From positions 992,001-1,056,000 of the forward strand of contig NZ_CP098478.1 of the NCBI RefSeq assembly GCF_023702675.1: a stretch of DNA of 64,000 nucleotides, read 5' to 3'. This document shows positions 37,011-45,035 of the stretch, in pieces. The notes beneath the pieces were generated by a model. That model searched no databases and was not told where the DNA came from. It saw only the letters and a list, made by a program, of their open reading frames with translations. Within the stretch, counting starts at the first letter, position 1. The number at the start of each line of letters is the position of its first letter. This DNA is from Acinetobacter sp. C26M. GTDB lineage: Bacteria; Pseudomonadota; Gammaproteobacteria; Pseudomonadales; Moraxellaceae. A program made the position numbers and the translations under genes.

Positions 37011-37640
37011 ATGAAGCATTATAAAATTTTAACTTTACTTGCAGTCACGTTTATCGTGACTGTGGGTTTATTTGTTTTTTTTAAGCCAGATCAAGCTGGA
37101 GCATCTACACAGAATGGCTCAACTCAAAAATCGAATAGTTTCAGTTCTTCAGGTCAATCTACATCTAACCTTCCGCGAAAAAATTTAAATATTTCAAAAC
37201 AGGAGTTTGAAAGTGCAAAGAAAGAAACAGTCTTGTTCCATGAAATACAAGACAACGATTTGAAAAATAGTGAAGCCTTACCACTCTCCAAGAGCAATAA
37301 AGGAATGGCGATTCACTATAATCAAAATATTATTGAAACCAAAAACATAGGTGATCTTGTTAAGTTCCAAATGCTTGAGTATGGACTCAATCGTAGTGGG
37401 AAAATTGTTGAAATTGAAAAAGTAGATGATGATATCTTACGTTGGCGTGGGGAGTTTGAACAGGGTATACCAGAACGAAACTATTTTACGATTACTCAAA
37501 GTCAAAAAGATCAATATACGATTATTCAAATTTATAGTGATAAAGGAAACTATACGGCTGAGATAAAGAATGGGCAAGGTATCGTACAAGTGATGGATCA
37601 AGGCGTGGAAGATAAAGAACTGCATGTACATGATGATTAA
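37011..37640 (+). CDS. cpaB: CpaB-type membrane-anchored chaperone of CpaA
   Basis: This 209-residue protein has an N-terminal membrane anchor (ILTLLAVTFIVTVGLFVFF), a Ser/Thr-rich linker to about residue 65 and a periplasmic domain. The domain reads LNRSGKIVEIEKVDDDIL, RWRGEFEQGIPERNYFTITQ and a His-Asp tail (ELHVHDD). It resembles the propeptide-like domain found in front of related metalloproteases, here as a separate protein. CpaB holds CpaA in the periplasm until type II secretion. The identification rests on the 15-base spacing to cpaA, size and topology. A terminator follows. Confidence 0.82.
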   Translation: MKHYKILTLLAVTFIVTVGLFVFFKPDQAGASTQNGSTQKSNSFSSSGQSTSNLPRKNLNISKQEFESAKKETVLFHEIQDNDLKNSEALPLSKSNKGMAIHYNQNIIETKNIGDLVKFQMLEYGLNRSGKIVEIEKVDDDILRWRGEFEQGIPERNYFTITQSQKDQYTIIQIYSDKGNYTAEIKNGQGIVQVMDQGVEDKELHVHDD

Positions 37641-37714
37641 AACCCGGATGTATTTGAGGTATTCTTCACTTCTATCCTGACAAAAAACTATTTATAAGAG
37701 TCTTCTAAATTGCT

Positions 37715-37746
37715 AACAAATACCAAGTATCGCCTTGGTGTTTGTT
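37715..37746 (+). terminator. Terminator after cpaAB
   Basis: AACAAATACCAAG (37715-37727) pairs with CTTGGTGTTTGTT (37734-37746), with one G-T pair and a 6-base loop, then CTAATTTT. Confidence 0.75.
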
Positions 37747-37910
37747 CTAATTTTACACTTATTTTATTCTTCTAAAATTTTGAAAGATCTGACTTTAGCA
37801 ATTTTATATTTTAAGTAACAAGATAGGTTTAATATAAGATGTAGTGAGTTTGTATTTTATTCAATTAAATTTTAAAGATTGACATCCTCTATATCGCTGA
37901 TAATCCTTTG

Positions 37911-38003
37911 TTTGCTGGCCTACATTACCAGTCTCTCAACCCTCTTTCGTTTTGCTACCATCGATTGACAGTGATAGTTCTTCTTAATTCCAAGGAGTAC
38001 GCC
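37911..38003 (+). repeat. Decayed copy of the structured leader
   Basis: TTACCAGTCTCTCAACCCTC plus TTTCGTT (37925-37951) differs by one base of 27 from 20483-20509. ATTGACAGTGAT (37964-37975) equals 20525-20536. The large GC hairpins of the first copy are missing. It marks the remains of a second related element to the right of cpaAB. Confidence 0.8.
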
Positions 38004-38072
38004 ATGCGTACTATTTCTATTTTTCTTCTCACTATTCGTTTGTGTGTTATCGAAGGACATAGCTTGCGCTAA
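38004..38072 (+). CDS. Candidate 22-codon leader ORF, second copy
   Basis: ATG with CAAGGAG upstream, 22 codons, TAA stop. The peptide begins MRTISIFLLTIRLCVI. It has the same length and start context as the ORF at 20573, but different residues after the first two. It is probably not functional as a peptide. Confidence 0.3.
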   Translation: MRTISIFLLTIRLCVIEGHSLR

Positions 38073-38300
38073 TTTCATTGAAATCTTTATGACGATCAAT
38101 ATTCATAATGAACTTGGGATAAACCCTAGCTAAGTCACATCTAGGCTTTATAAACACAACTTCATTGATTTTATTCTGATTTTAATTAAAACAATTTCAC
38201 TTACTCATTACCTCAGTGAAGCCATATCTAGATACGGACTGGCATGCATATGTATTGATGAGAGGAAGAGATGGGATTAACACGATTATTTTCATTATTC

Positions 38301-38424
38301 GGCGCATCGTGTTTACCGACTACGAACATCAAGCACTGATCACCGACTTGATTCAGCATAGTTTAGTACTGGTGCTAGTCTAAAGCAACGAGGTCTAGAA
38401 AAAGTTTTACGAATGTTTGCTTAA
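38301..38424 (+). pseudogene. Remnant of a DUF932 gene (C-terminal end)
   Basis: The DNA from GGCGCATCGT to the TAA at 38422-38424 follows the last 120 bases of the intact DUF932 gene at 23045. Shared blocks include GACTTGATTCAGCAT and AAGCAACGAGGT. Stops and frameshifts interrupt it. The intervening genes of the module are gone, so most of this second element has been deleted. The 868-base gap 37641-38508 holds nothing else I can identify. Confidence 0.8.
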
Positions 38425-38508
38425 AAAAGCCAAATATAAACTAACTTGAAAGGCATCAATTAATGCCTTTCAATAAGCCCATTCATAGGTGGGTTACCTG
38501 TTTATAAA

Positions 38509-40806
38509 TCAATGCTGTTGATGCTGGTCATTAGACTCATTTGGTTTTAGACTCGGAGTTTCATTAAAAAAGTTCCATGGTTTCAACAACACATTAACCC
38601 ATTCAGTAGGCATAATTGGCCATTCTTCAGATCGTGCAACGTGAGTAGTACCTGTTGTCATCCATACAACGATATCTTTATTATTAATGTTATCATCATC
38701 GTTAATGAACTGTGCAAGACCCGTATCATGAGTTGATCGATTTGGATATTTACCGTCGGGATATTTTTCATTTGGATTATATTTCGTTACCCAAATTTGT
38801 TTATCCATGAAGTTCATGCGTTTAAATAACCATTCATCTGTAGAAAAATTAGCGCCCTTCGCTATGGGATGTGTGCCGCCAGCAAAAGGAATAATTTGGT
38901 ATGAAACAGGATTACCCATTGCATTTTCTTTCTTATAATTGCTTATTAAACGTATAGTGCTAGGATCGAAACGTTCACTTGCATTTTTTTCATTGCTAAT
39001 AGTAGAAGTCTCAATTTGCATTGAACTTTTGCGTATACTATTTTGATGTTTCATAACAAATGGATTCATATGAGTTAAAGTATTTTCTAAACCATCAATA
39101 TCCATATCTAAACGGAAATTGTAAATATGCTGATGAGTTGTTCCAACAATATTATGGTCGATTAAAGTTCCATACTTAGTGTCATTGTTTGCTGTACTGT
39201 CATGCATGGTTTTTGATTTGACACCTTTCACAGCCTCAATTCCAGTTGCCCCTGAATTAATACCAATCGTACCATTTTGTGATAAGACCCAATCAAAAAT
39301 ATAATCGTAATTACCAATCGTACTTATCCAACGTACTACCAATTCACGACGAGCAACACTTACATTAGGCTGTCCCATTTCTTGATGTTTATATTCGGGG
39401 TTGGCGTAACGCTCAAAAATTGCAAAGGCGTTAGGGATAGTAATAGGATCTCCTTTATAATCAGCAATAACGGAATCGAAGAGTACTGCATTTTCTGGCA
39501 CATCAGTACCGCGGTTTAACGGTGAAGTAAGAGTTCCCATTCCGTAATCACCAGAATCAACATAAGATTTAAAATACCAACCTAAATCAGGATCACCGTA
39601 TGGTACAACCATTCCACCAAGGTTGCCTTCATACATGACTTTACGTTTAATACCATTATCTTTATAAGTCATAGTCGACAATTTGATACCCACACGAGAA
39701 TCTAAAGAAACATGAAAACACCAATTTCCCCAATGAACGTATTGACCAGTAACAGTAAAGTTTTTACCCTCAGGTTCTGTAATACGTAATGGTTTTGCAG
39801 ACTGAACATTTTTATTACGTCCATCATATGGACGAGCAAGCATAGGAACAGGGATAATTTCTCCATCTTCAATTTTAATAATTTTCTTTTTATCTAAATC
39901 AACGATTGCAACTAGATTCTCAATAGGGTGTGCCCAGTAGTTACCATCACCTATATCAAGATAACTAACTATTTTCAAAATATTAAACTCTTTGTTCAAA
40001 CCATCCTCCCCACCAAAATAACCAACAGTTAATGGGGTAGCTACAACTTTGCTTACATCATTGATTCCTCGCTTTTTAAGCGCTTTAGCATACTCTGGAC
40101 TTTCCTTGATTACCTTTTGTACTAGCTCAAAATCATCTAATAGCACCATACCATGAGTGTCTTTAAGAATATTCCATTGTTTGATTTTCTTCGCTTTTAA
40201 ATCTACCACTCCTTCAATAACAGTATTATTTTGTAATAATATAAAATCAGCCTGACGATCGTAATTAAAAGCTTTTTGATTTAATACACTATCCCAAACT
40301 TCCTTTTTTTCTGGGTCTTTCAAAGATAATTGACTGAAGCGTAATTCTTTTGGGGCACGGGAATCCTGGCCGATAATAGATTTTGCTAATTTAATTTCAT
40401 CTATAGATAAGCTATTCAGTGGATGTGGAATGGTTTCAGTTTTAAATGTCTGATCTAAACCAGATTGAAAAATTTCATTAGCTAGACCTTCAAAGGCATA
40501 TGCCTGATTCTGCTTTTCAATTACTGGGATTTCAATTTCAAGTGGCTTGCCATTAACATAAATTGTTTTAGAATTTGGCTTGATTTTTACATATGTTGAG
40601 TTTTTAGTAATAACATATAAATTTGAATATGAGTCATGTTCAACCTTTGCTCCAACAGAATTCATAATATCATTTAAAGGAAGCATTTTTGCTTCTTGGT
40701 CATGAGCAGTAGATTTAGTAGGAATAAAAAATGGAATCATCGCAAAAAGTAAAGTTTTTATTGTAATATTCTTTTTGGTTTTTGGTGCATTTGAATCTAA
40801 TTTCAT
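38509..40806 (-). CDS. tynA: Copper-containing primary-amine oxidase
   Basis: This 765-residue enzyme oxidises aryl- or alkylamines such as tyramine or phenylethylamine to aldehydes, ammonia and hydrogen peroxide. It has a signal peptide ending near STAHD, then an N1-type domain (MLPLNDIMNSVGAKVEHDSY), as in the E. coli periplasmic enzyme. The topaquinone site is TIGNYDYIFDW with Tyr500. The catalytic-base Asp is in YVDSGDYGMG. Copper ligands are in HQHIYNF and TTHVARSEEWPIMP. AGGGAATAG precedes the ATG. It forms a catabolic block with a LuxR regulator and an aldehyde dehydrogenase on the same strand. Confidence 0.93.
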   Translation of the reverse strand: MKLDSNAPKTKKNITIKTLLFAMIPFFIPTKSTAHDQEAKMLPLNDIMNSVGAKVEHDSYSNLYVITKNSTYVKIKPNSKTIYVNGKPLEIEIPVIEKQNQAYAFEGLANEIFQSGLDQTFKTETIPHPLNSLSIDEIKLAKSIIGQDSRAPKELRFSQLSLKDPEKKEVWDSVLNQKAFNYDRQADFILLQNNTVIEGVVDLKAKKIKQWNILKDTHGMVLLDDFELVQKVIKESPEYAKALKKRGINDVSKVVATPLTVGYFGGEDGLNKEFNILKIVSYLDIGDGNYWAHPIENLVAIVDLDKKKIIKIEDGEIIPVPMLARPYDGRNKNVQSAKPLRITEPEGKNFTVTGQYVHWGNWCFHVSLDSRVGIKLSTMTYKDNGIKRKVMYEGNLGGMVVPYGDPDLGWYFKSYVDSGDYGMGTLTSPLNRGTDVPENAVLFDSVIADYKGDPITIPNAFAIFERYANPEYKHQEMGQPNVSVARRELVVRWISTIGNYDYIFDWVLSQNGTIGINSGATGIEAVKGVKSKTMHDSTANNDTKYGTLIDHNIVGTTHQHIYNFRLDMDIDGLENTLTHMNPFVMKHQNSIRKSSMQIETSTISNEKNASERFDPSTIRLISNYKKENAMGNPVSYQIIPFAGGTHPIAKGANFSTDEWLFKRMNFMDKQIWVTKYNPNEKYPDGKYPNRSTHDTGLAQFINDDDNINNKDIVVWMTTGTTHVARSEEWPIMPTEWVNVLLKPWNFFNETPSLKPNESNDQHQQH

Positions 40807-40878
40807 GGATCTATTCCCTATTTGTGACTATATAAATCTTTTAGTTGATAACAATGTTAAGTTAGATAAAAATATGAT

Positions 40879-40910
40879 AAAAAAAATCATCCTTAAGGAT
40901 GATTTTTTTT
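40879..40910 (-). terminator. Terminator of the LuxR gene
   Basis: A(8)TCATCCTT (40879-40894) and AAGGATGAT(8) (40895-40910) form a perfect 16-bp palindrome with A and T tails just past the LuxR stop codon. It isolates luxR from tynA. Confidence 0.9.
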
Positions 40911-40926
40911 GGATATATAAAAATTA

Positions 40927-41589
40927 TTAAGAATTCCCGTGTAGTCTACTAACAAGTTGATGTTTGTTGTTAACTTGAATTTTTTGGAAAATATGTTGTA
41001 TGTGTGTTTTTACAGTTGAAATGCTTATAAATAGTATTTTTGATATTTGTTCATTGTTTTTTCCCATGCAAATAAGTCTTATTATTTCTTCTTCTTTTTT
41101 TGTAATTTTGTATTTTTGAAAGGGAAATTTTACTTTGTTGTTTATTAGTTCTTCTTGTAAATATTTGTTTGTAAAGTTTTGATAGCATTTAAGGAAAATA
41201 AATTCTTCATTGGTAAAACAGCCATTTTTTTTGTTTCTAATTAAACTAATACCTAAAACTGGAATTTTATTGAATTTGAAATATAGTTCTATATTATCAC
41301 CTATGTTGTTTTTTTGCATAAAGTTTTCATACTGTAGGGGAATTGGTTGTTTAGATAATACTAGTATGTCATCTTCACTAGGAATGCTTTTACCTATAAA
41401 TAGGGGGTCGTGTTGCTGCATTTTTTTTAAATAATATTCGATTGTATTTTTGTTGATATTTTTGAAATAATGGTCAAAGGTTTTAAGATTACTGTTAATT
41501 CGATAGGCGAAGTAAGCATCAATAATAATTGTATCCATCAGTGAAGATATGAAGTTGTCTACAAATAATGTCCATTTTTGATAGTTCAT
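40927..41589 (-). CDS. LuxR-family transcriptional regulator
   Basis: This 220-residue protein has a C-terminal GerE/LuxR helix-turn-helix: KITKKEEEIIRLICMGKNNE, then QISKILFISISTVKTHIQHI. The first 150 residues are not an obvious response receiver (no conserved Asp phosphosite pattern) or autoinducer domain. They may be a PAS/GAF-like sensor. AGGAA precedes the ATG. It sits between the amine oxidase and the aldehyde dehydrogenase, so control of amine catabolism is likely. The effector could be an amine; this is inferred from position. Confidence 0.82.
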   Translation of the reverse strand: MNYQKWTLFVDNFISSLMDTIIIDAYFAYRINSNLKTFDHYFKNINKNTIEYYLKKMQQHDPLFIGKSIPSEDDILVLSKQPIPLQYENFMQKNNIGDNIELYFKFNKIPVLGISLIRNKKNGCFTNEEFIFLKCYQNFTNKYLQEELINNKVKFPFQKYKITKKEEEIIRLICMGKNNEQISKILFISISTVKTHIQHIFQKIQVNNKHQLVSRLHGNS

Positions 41590-41709
41590 AATAATTCCTA
41601 TTTTATTAATTAAATGTAGAATAAATGTTTACGAATTTATTTATTCTTTAAATTACAAAAAAAGTTGGTCTTTTGTAATGATTCATTTAATTTAATAATA
41701 AATTATTTT

Positions 41710-41746
41710 CAAGCCCATAATTAATATGCAAGGTATTATGGGCTTG
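41710..41746 (-). terminator. Terminator of the aldehyde dehydrogenase gene
   Basis: CAAGCCCATAAT (41710-41721) pairs with ATTATGGGCTTG (41735-41746), located 40 bases past the stop of the minus-strand aldehyde dehydrogenase. On the minus strand it is followed by AAAATAATTT. Confidence 0.75.
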
Positions 41747-41786
41747 GATAAATGATTTATATATTTGCTTCTACTTTTAACTATGT

Positions 41787-43196
41787 TTATTCGGATAGGT
41801 GTATGCTTTGTCTCTTTGTAAATTGCAATAAACCATCTAAACCAAATGTACTTCCTATGCCTGACATTTTCCAACCACCAAATTCAGCATATGGAGATAC
41901 ATCTGAATGGCTGTTGATCCAAACTGTTCCAGATTGCATTTGATTTGCAATTTTCTCTGCTTTATTAATGTCTTCTGTCCAAATAGATCCACCTAAAGCG
42001 TAAGAAGAGTGATTTGAATTATTTATTACATCTTCTATAGAGCTAAACTTAACAATTGGTAATACTGGGCCAAATTGTTCTGTAGTAAAAATCTCACTAC
42101 TTTCTAAAACATTTGTCAAAATAAGTGGTGGCAAGAAATAACCCGTATCAGGAAGTATTAATTTTCTTGTATTTTCTATATGAGCACCATTTTTTATTGC
42201 TTTTTCGATGAGTATTTTGAGTTTTTGGTATTGCTTTATATTTTGTACGGGTCCTAAAGTGGTCATTTTATCAAAACCATTACCAATGATTTGGCTATCA
42301 GCAATTTCAACTAATTTTTTTACTAAACCTTCATATACCTGATCATGGACATAAAGCCGCTTAATACACGCACATGTTTGACCAGAATTAAAAAAAGCAC
42401 TAGCAAATATCTTTGGAGCAATTTTATCAATATCTACATCTTCTAATACTATTGCTACGTCATTTCCACCAAGTTCTAGAGTAACTTGACGGAATTGTTC
42501 TACAGATGATGCCAATATTTTTTGTCCAGTAGGTGTTGAACCAGTAAATATTACTTTTTCAATTAGTGGATGATTACTTAAATTTGAACCTATTTCGCCA
42601 TCACCAAGAACAATATTACACACTCCTTTAGGAATATATTTGTTAATAATGTCGATCAGTCGAATAGTACTTAAAGGGGTGTACTCAGATGGTTTATTAA
42701 TAACACAGTTTTTGGCTTTCAAAGCTGGTATAATGTGCCAAATAGCTATCATGAATGGCCAATTCCAAGGGGTAATAGATGCAACCACACCAATTGGATG
42801 GTGATAAACTTTTATTTTTTTTCCTAGAGAGTCTTTATTTTCCTTTATAGGAATTTCAAAACTATTGGTAACTTCTAGCCAATAAATTCCCATATCAACT
42901 TCTAACTTAGCAAGCTCTAACGGTTTGCCTTGCTCTAAAGTAATTAGTTCGGCAATTTCATCTCTAGCAGCTTTAATATCTTGTCCAATTCGCGCTAGAA
43001 TGAATTTTAATTCTACATCACTAATATTTTTCCATAGATTAAATGAATCAAAACTAGCTTTGACTGTATCATCTAATTGTTTTGGGGTTGCTGACTTAAA
43101 AGTGGTAATCGTATCTAAGGTTGCAGGATTTACTACATCGATTTCACTACCTAAACCTGATACATATTGACCATTGTAAAGCATTTGATTTAACAT
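41787..43196 (-). CDS. NAD(P)-dependent aldehyde dehydrogenase
   Basis: This 469-residue ALDH has all the core motifs: ITPWNWPFMIAIWHIIPAL, KPSEYTPLS, FTGSTPTGQKI, VTLELGGND with the general-base Glu, and NSGQTCACIKR with catalytic Cys275. EQFGPVLPIV and GGWKMSGIG close it. It would oxidise the aldehydes released by the neighbouring amine oxidases to acids. The exact substrate is open; phenylacetaldehyde-type and aminobutyraldehyde-type enzymes look alike. A second ATG lies four codons in; neither has a strong ribosome binding site. Confidence 0.93.
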   Translation of the reverse strand: MLNQMLYNGQYVSGLGSEIDVVNPATLDTITTFKSATPKQLDDTVKASFDSFNLWKNISDVELKFILARIGQDIKAARDEIAELITLEQGKPLELAKLEVDMGIYWLEVTNSFEIPIKENKDSLGKKIKVYHHPIGVVASITPWNWPFMIAIWHIIPALKAKNCVINKPSEYTPLSTIRLIDIINKYIPKGVCNIVLGDGEIGSNLSNHPLIEKVIFTGSTPTGQKILASSVEQFRQVTLELGGNDVAIVLEDVDIDKIAPKIFASAFFNSGQTCACIKRLYVHDQVYEGLVKKLVEIADSQIIGNGFDKMTTLGPVQNIKQYQKLKILIEKAIKNGAHIENTRKLILPDTGYFLPPLILTNVLESSEIFTTEQFGPVLPIVKFSSIEDVINNSNHSSYALGGSIWTEDINKAEKIANQMQSGTVWINSHSDVSPYAEFGGWKMSGIGSTFGLDGLLQFTKRQSIHLSE

Positions 43197-43365
43197 ATTT
43201 ACAGTTCATCCTATACTATCAAGATATTGCTTTATAATTTAAGCATGAGATATCTTGTAATATTTATAAAATTTATTCTGATTCATAATTAGTCTTTTAA
43301 ACTTTAATTGTTAACAGACTAAATATCATCCTTGAATAATTTATTTGAGAATATAATGAATAGAA

Positions 43366-44724
43366 CTATTGAGTACTATCTATAATCTCTTTAGCTGCAC
43401 GAATACCAGATTGTATTGCTCCATCTAAGTATCCCATCCATTCCGTAGCAGTTTCTGTACCAGCCCAATGTATTCGTCCTGTTGGATTTCGAATTTCCTC
43501 TCCAAATTTACTTAGCGTATTTGGTGGGGTATATGCAGCGTATCCACCTTGTGACCATTTCTCTTTTATCCAATCTTGTTCAATATATTCAATTGGATCA
43601 TCTGCACATTCTCCAAAATAATATATAAGATCATTAATTAATATTTTCTTACGCGTTTCTTCATCTAATAAACTTAATTCAATTGCATGATCTCCCTCAA
43701 CTAAGCCAACCAATATTCCGAAACTTTCATCATCTGGTGATTGATCAAATACAACACTTAAACAGTGATCTGTACTTGCAGCAGAACCATTCATACCTTG
43801 GGAACGCCAAAATGGTGTTTTGTATGCAAAATGGACTTTTATAACTGACCCCATTTTCATTTTTTTTAAAAGTTGTATCTTTTTATCGGGGAGTTTAGGT
43901 TGAAAGTTTATGTCAAGAATCAATGGAGGAGGGGTAGCAATAATAATATGCTTTGCTGTGTATTGATTATTGTCGGTGGTAACTCTAACATAAGAGTGAT
44001 CTTGAATAACACTTAATACAGGCTCATTTAATAGAATATTATTGCCTAGATTATCGGACATGATTTTGGCAATTCTCCATGCTCCTCCTCGAAATTTATC
44101 TTGTTGAGCACCTCCTTTGACCCCAATCATTTTAAAAAAACCATGAGCTTTTTTAAGGCAATCTAAAAAAAATAAATATGAAATTTCTGAACTTTCACAG
44201 CAAAAAAAAGCACGCGTAGCTGTTCTAATAAATTCACCAGCGGCATTGGTGTAAACATGTTTTTCTATCCAGTTTTCAACTGATAGAGAATCTAGTTGCT
44301 CTATATATTTTAGTGATTTTTTATTCTCCTTATTCAGATAGCGCATATCTAGATTCCATTTCAAATTTATTATTAATAGCTCTATTAATGTCAAGATAGG
44401 AAGCTTGGGAATATCTGATTTGTATGTGGTTAAACTTTTTTTATAACTAAGTAGACTTTTTCCTTTTGTGTATTGAGGATATGTTTCAATACCGAGTTTT
44501 TTAGCCTCCTCTAATAATAGTTTTTGCTGAGGTCCTACCCATTGACCACCTAAGTCAATCGCCTGACTGCAAATCTCTCCAGGCATGGAACGTCCTCCAA
44601 CTCTGTCTCTTGCTTCTAATAGTAAAACCTTCTTACCATTTTTTTTCAGTTCAGTTGCAGCCTTTAAGCCAGCTAAGCCTGCCCCTACAACAAGAGCATC
44701 CCATACTTGCTGATTTTTCTCCAT
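43366..44724 (-). CDS. Flavin-containing monoamine oxidase
   Basis: This 452-residue FAD amine oxidase starts with the dinucleotide-binding motif VVGAGLAGLKAATELKKNG and GARDRVGG-like EARDRVGGRS, then AIDLGGQWVGPQQ. The C-terminal flavin site reads GRIHWAGTETATEWMGYLDG. The covalent-FAD Cys of mammalian MAO is absent from this segment, so the flavin is probably non-covalent. It would deaminate putrescine-, tyramine- or tryptamine-like amines in the cytoplasm, complementing the periplasmic copper enzyme. AAGGAA precedes the ATG, and a TetR-type palindrome lies just upstream at 44741-44765. Confidence 0.92.
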   Translation of the reverse strand: MEKNQQVWDALVVGAGLAGLKAATELKKNGKKVLLLEARDRVGGRSMPGEICSQAIDLGGQWVGPQQKLLLEEAKKLGIETYPQYTKGKSLLSYKKSLTTYKSDIPKLPILTLIELLIINLKWNLDMRYLNKENKKSLKYIEQLDSLSVENWIEKHVYTNAAGEFIRTATRAFFCCESSEISYLFFLDCLKKAHGFFKMIGVKGGAQQDKFRGGAWRIAKIMSDNLGNNILLNEPVLSVIQDHSYVRVTTDNNQYTAKHIIIATPPPLILDINFQPKLPDKKIQLLKKMKMGSVIKVHFAYKTPFWRSQGMNGSAASTDHCLSVVFDQSPDDESFGILVGLVEGDHAIELSLLDEETRKKILINDLIYYFGECADDPIEYIEQDWIKEKWSQGGYAAYTPPNTLSKFGEEIRNPTGRIHWAGTETATEWMGYLDGAIQSGIRAAKEIIDSTQ

Positions 44725-44740
44725 TTTTCAGATTCCTTAA

Positions 44741-44765
44741 TTTAATAAACGTGTTTATTTTATTG
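44741..44765. promoter_or_regulatory. TetR-type operator upstream of the flavin amine oxidase
   Basis: TTTAATAAACGTGTTTATTT is a near-perfect palindrome (AATAAAC-GT-GTTTATT type) 17 bases upstream of the amine oxidase start. It matches the sites at 44901-44961, 56183-56220 and 59388-59412. Confidence 0.65.
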
Positions 44766-44900
44766 TATGCTACACATTTTCATCAATCAATCAAGATATT
44801 TTTAAAAAATTTAGGCATATAAAAAATATTTTTACATTATGTTACATATGTATTTGTAAAAAATATTTAATAAAATTAACGCGGTTTTTAAAAACAATTT

Positions 44901-44961
44901 TTTTTAGTGAATGCGTTCATTAAAATAATATTGTTTTTAGTGAATGCGTTCATTAAAATAA
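44901..44961. promoter_or_regulatory. Tandem operator upstream of the trimeric autotransporter
   Basis: Two identical 28-base copies (44901-44928 and 44934-44961), spaced 33 bp apart or about three helix turns, each contain the palindrome TGAATGCGTTCA followed by TTAAAATAA. They lie 75-135 bases before the adhesin start, in the 311-base gap shared with the flavin amine oxidase. Same family as the TetR sites near 56200 and 59400. Confidence 0.7.
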
Positions 44962-45035
44962 AAAAAGGACTTAACATCACTTAAATTTTTGATTGCGTGA
45001 TCTAAGTCTCATATTTTTTACAGGAAGAGACGATT

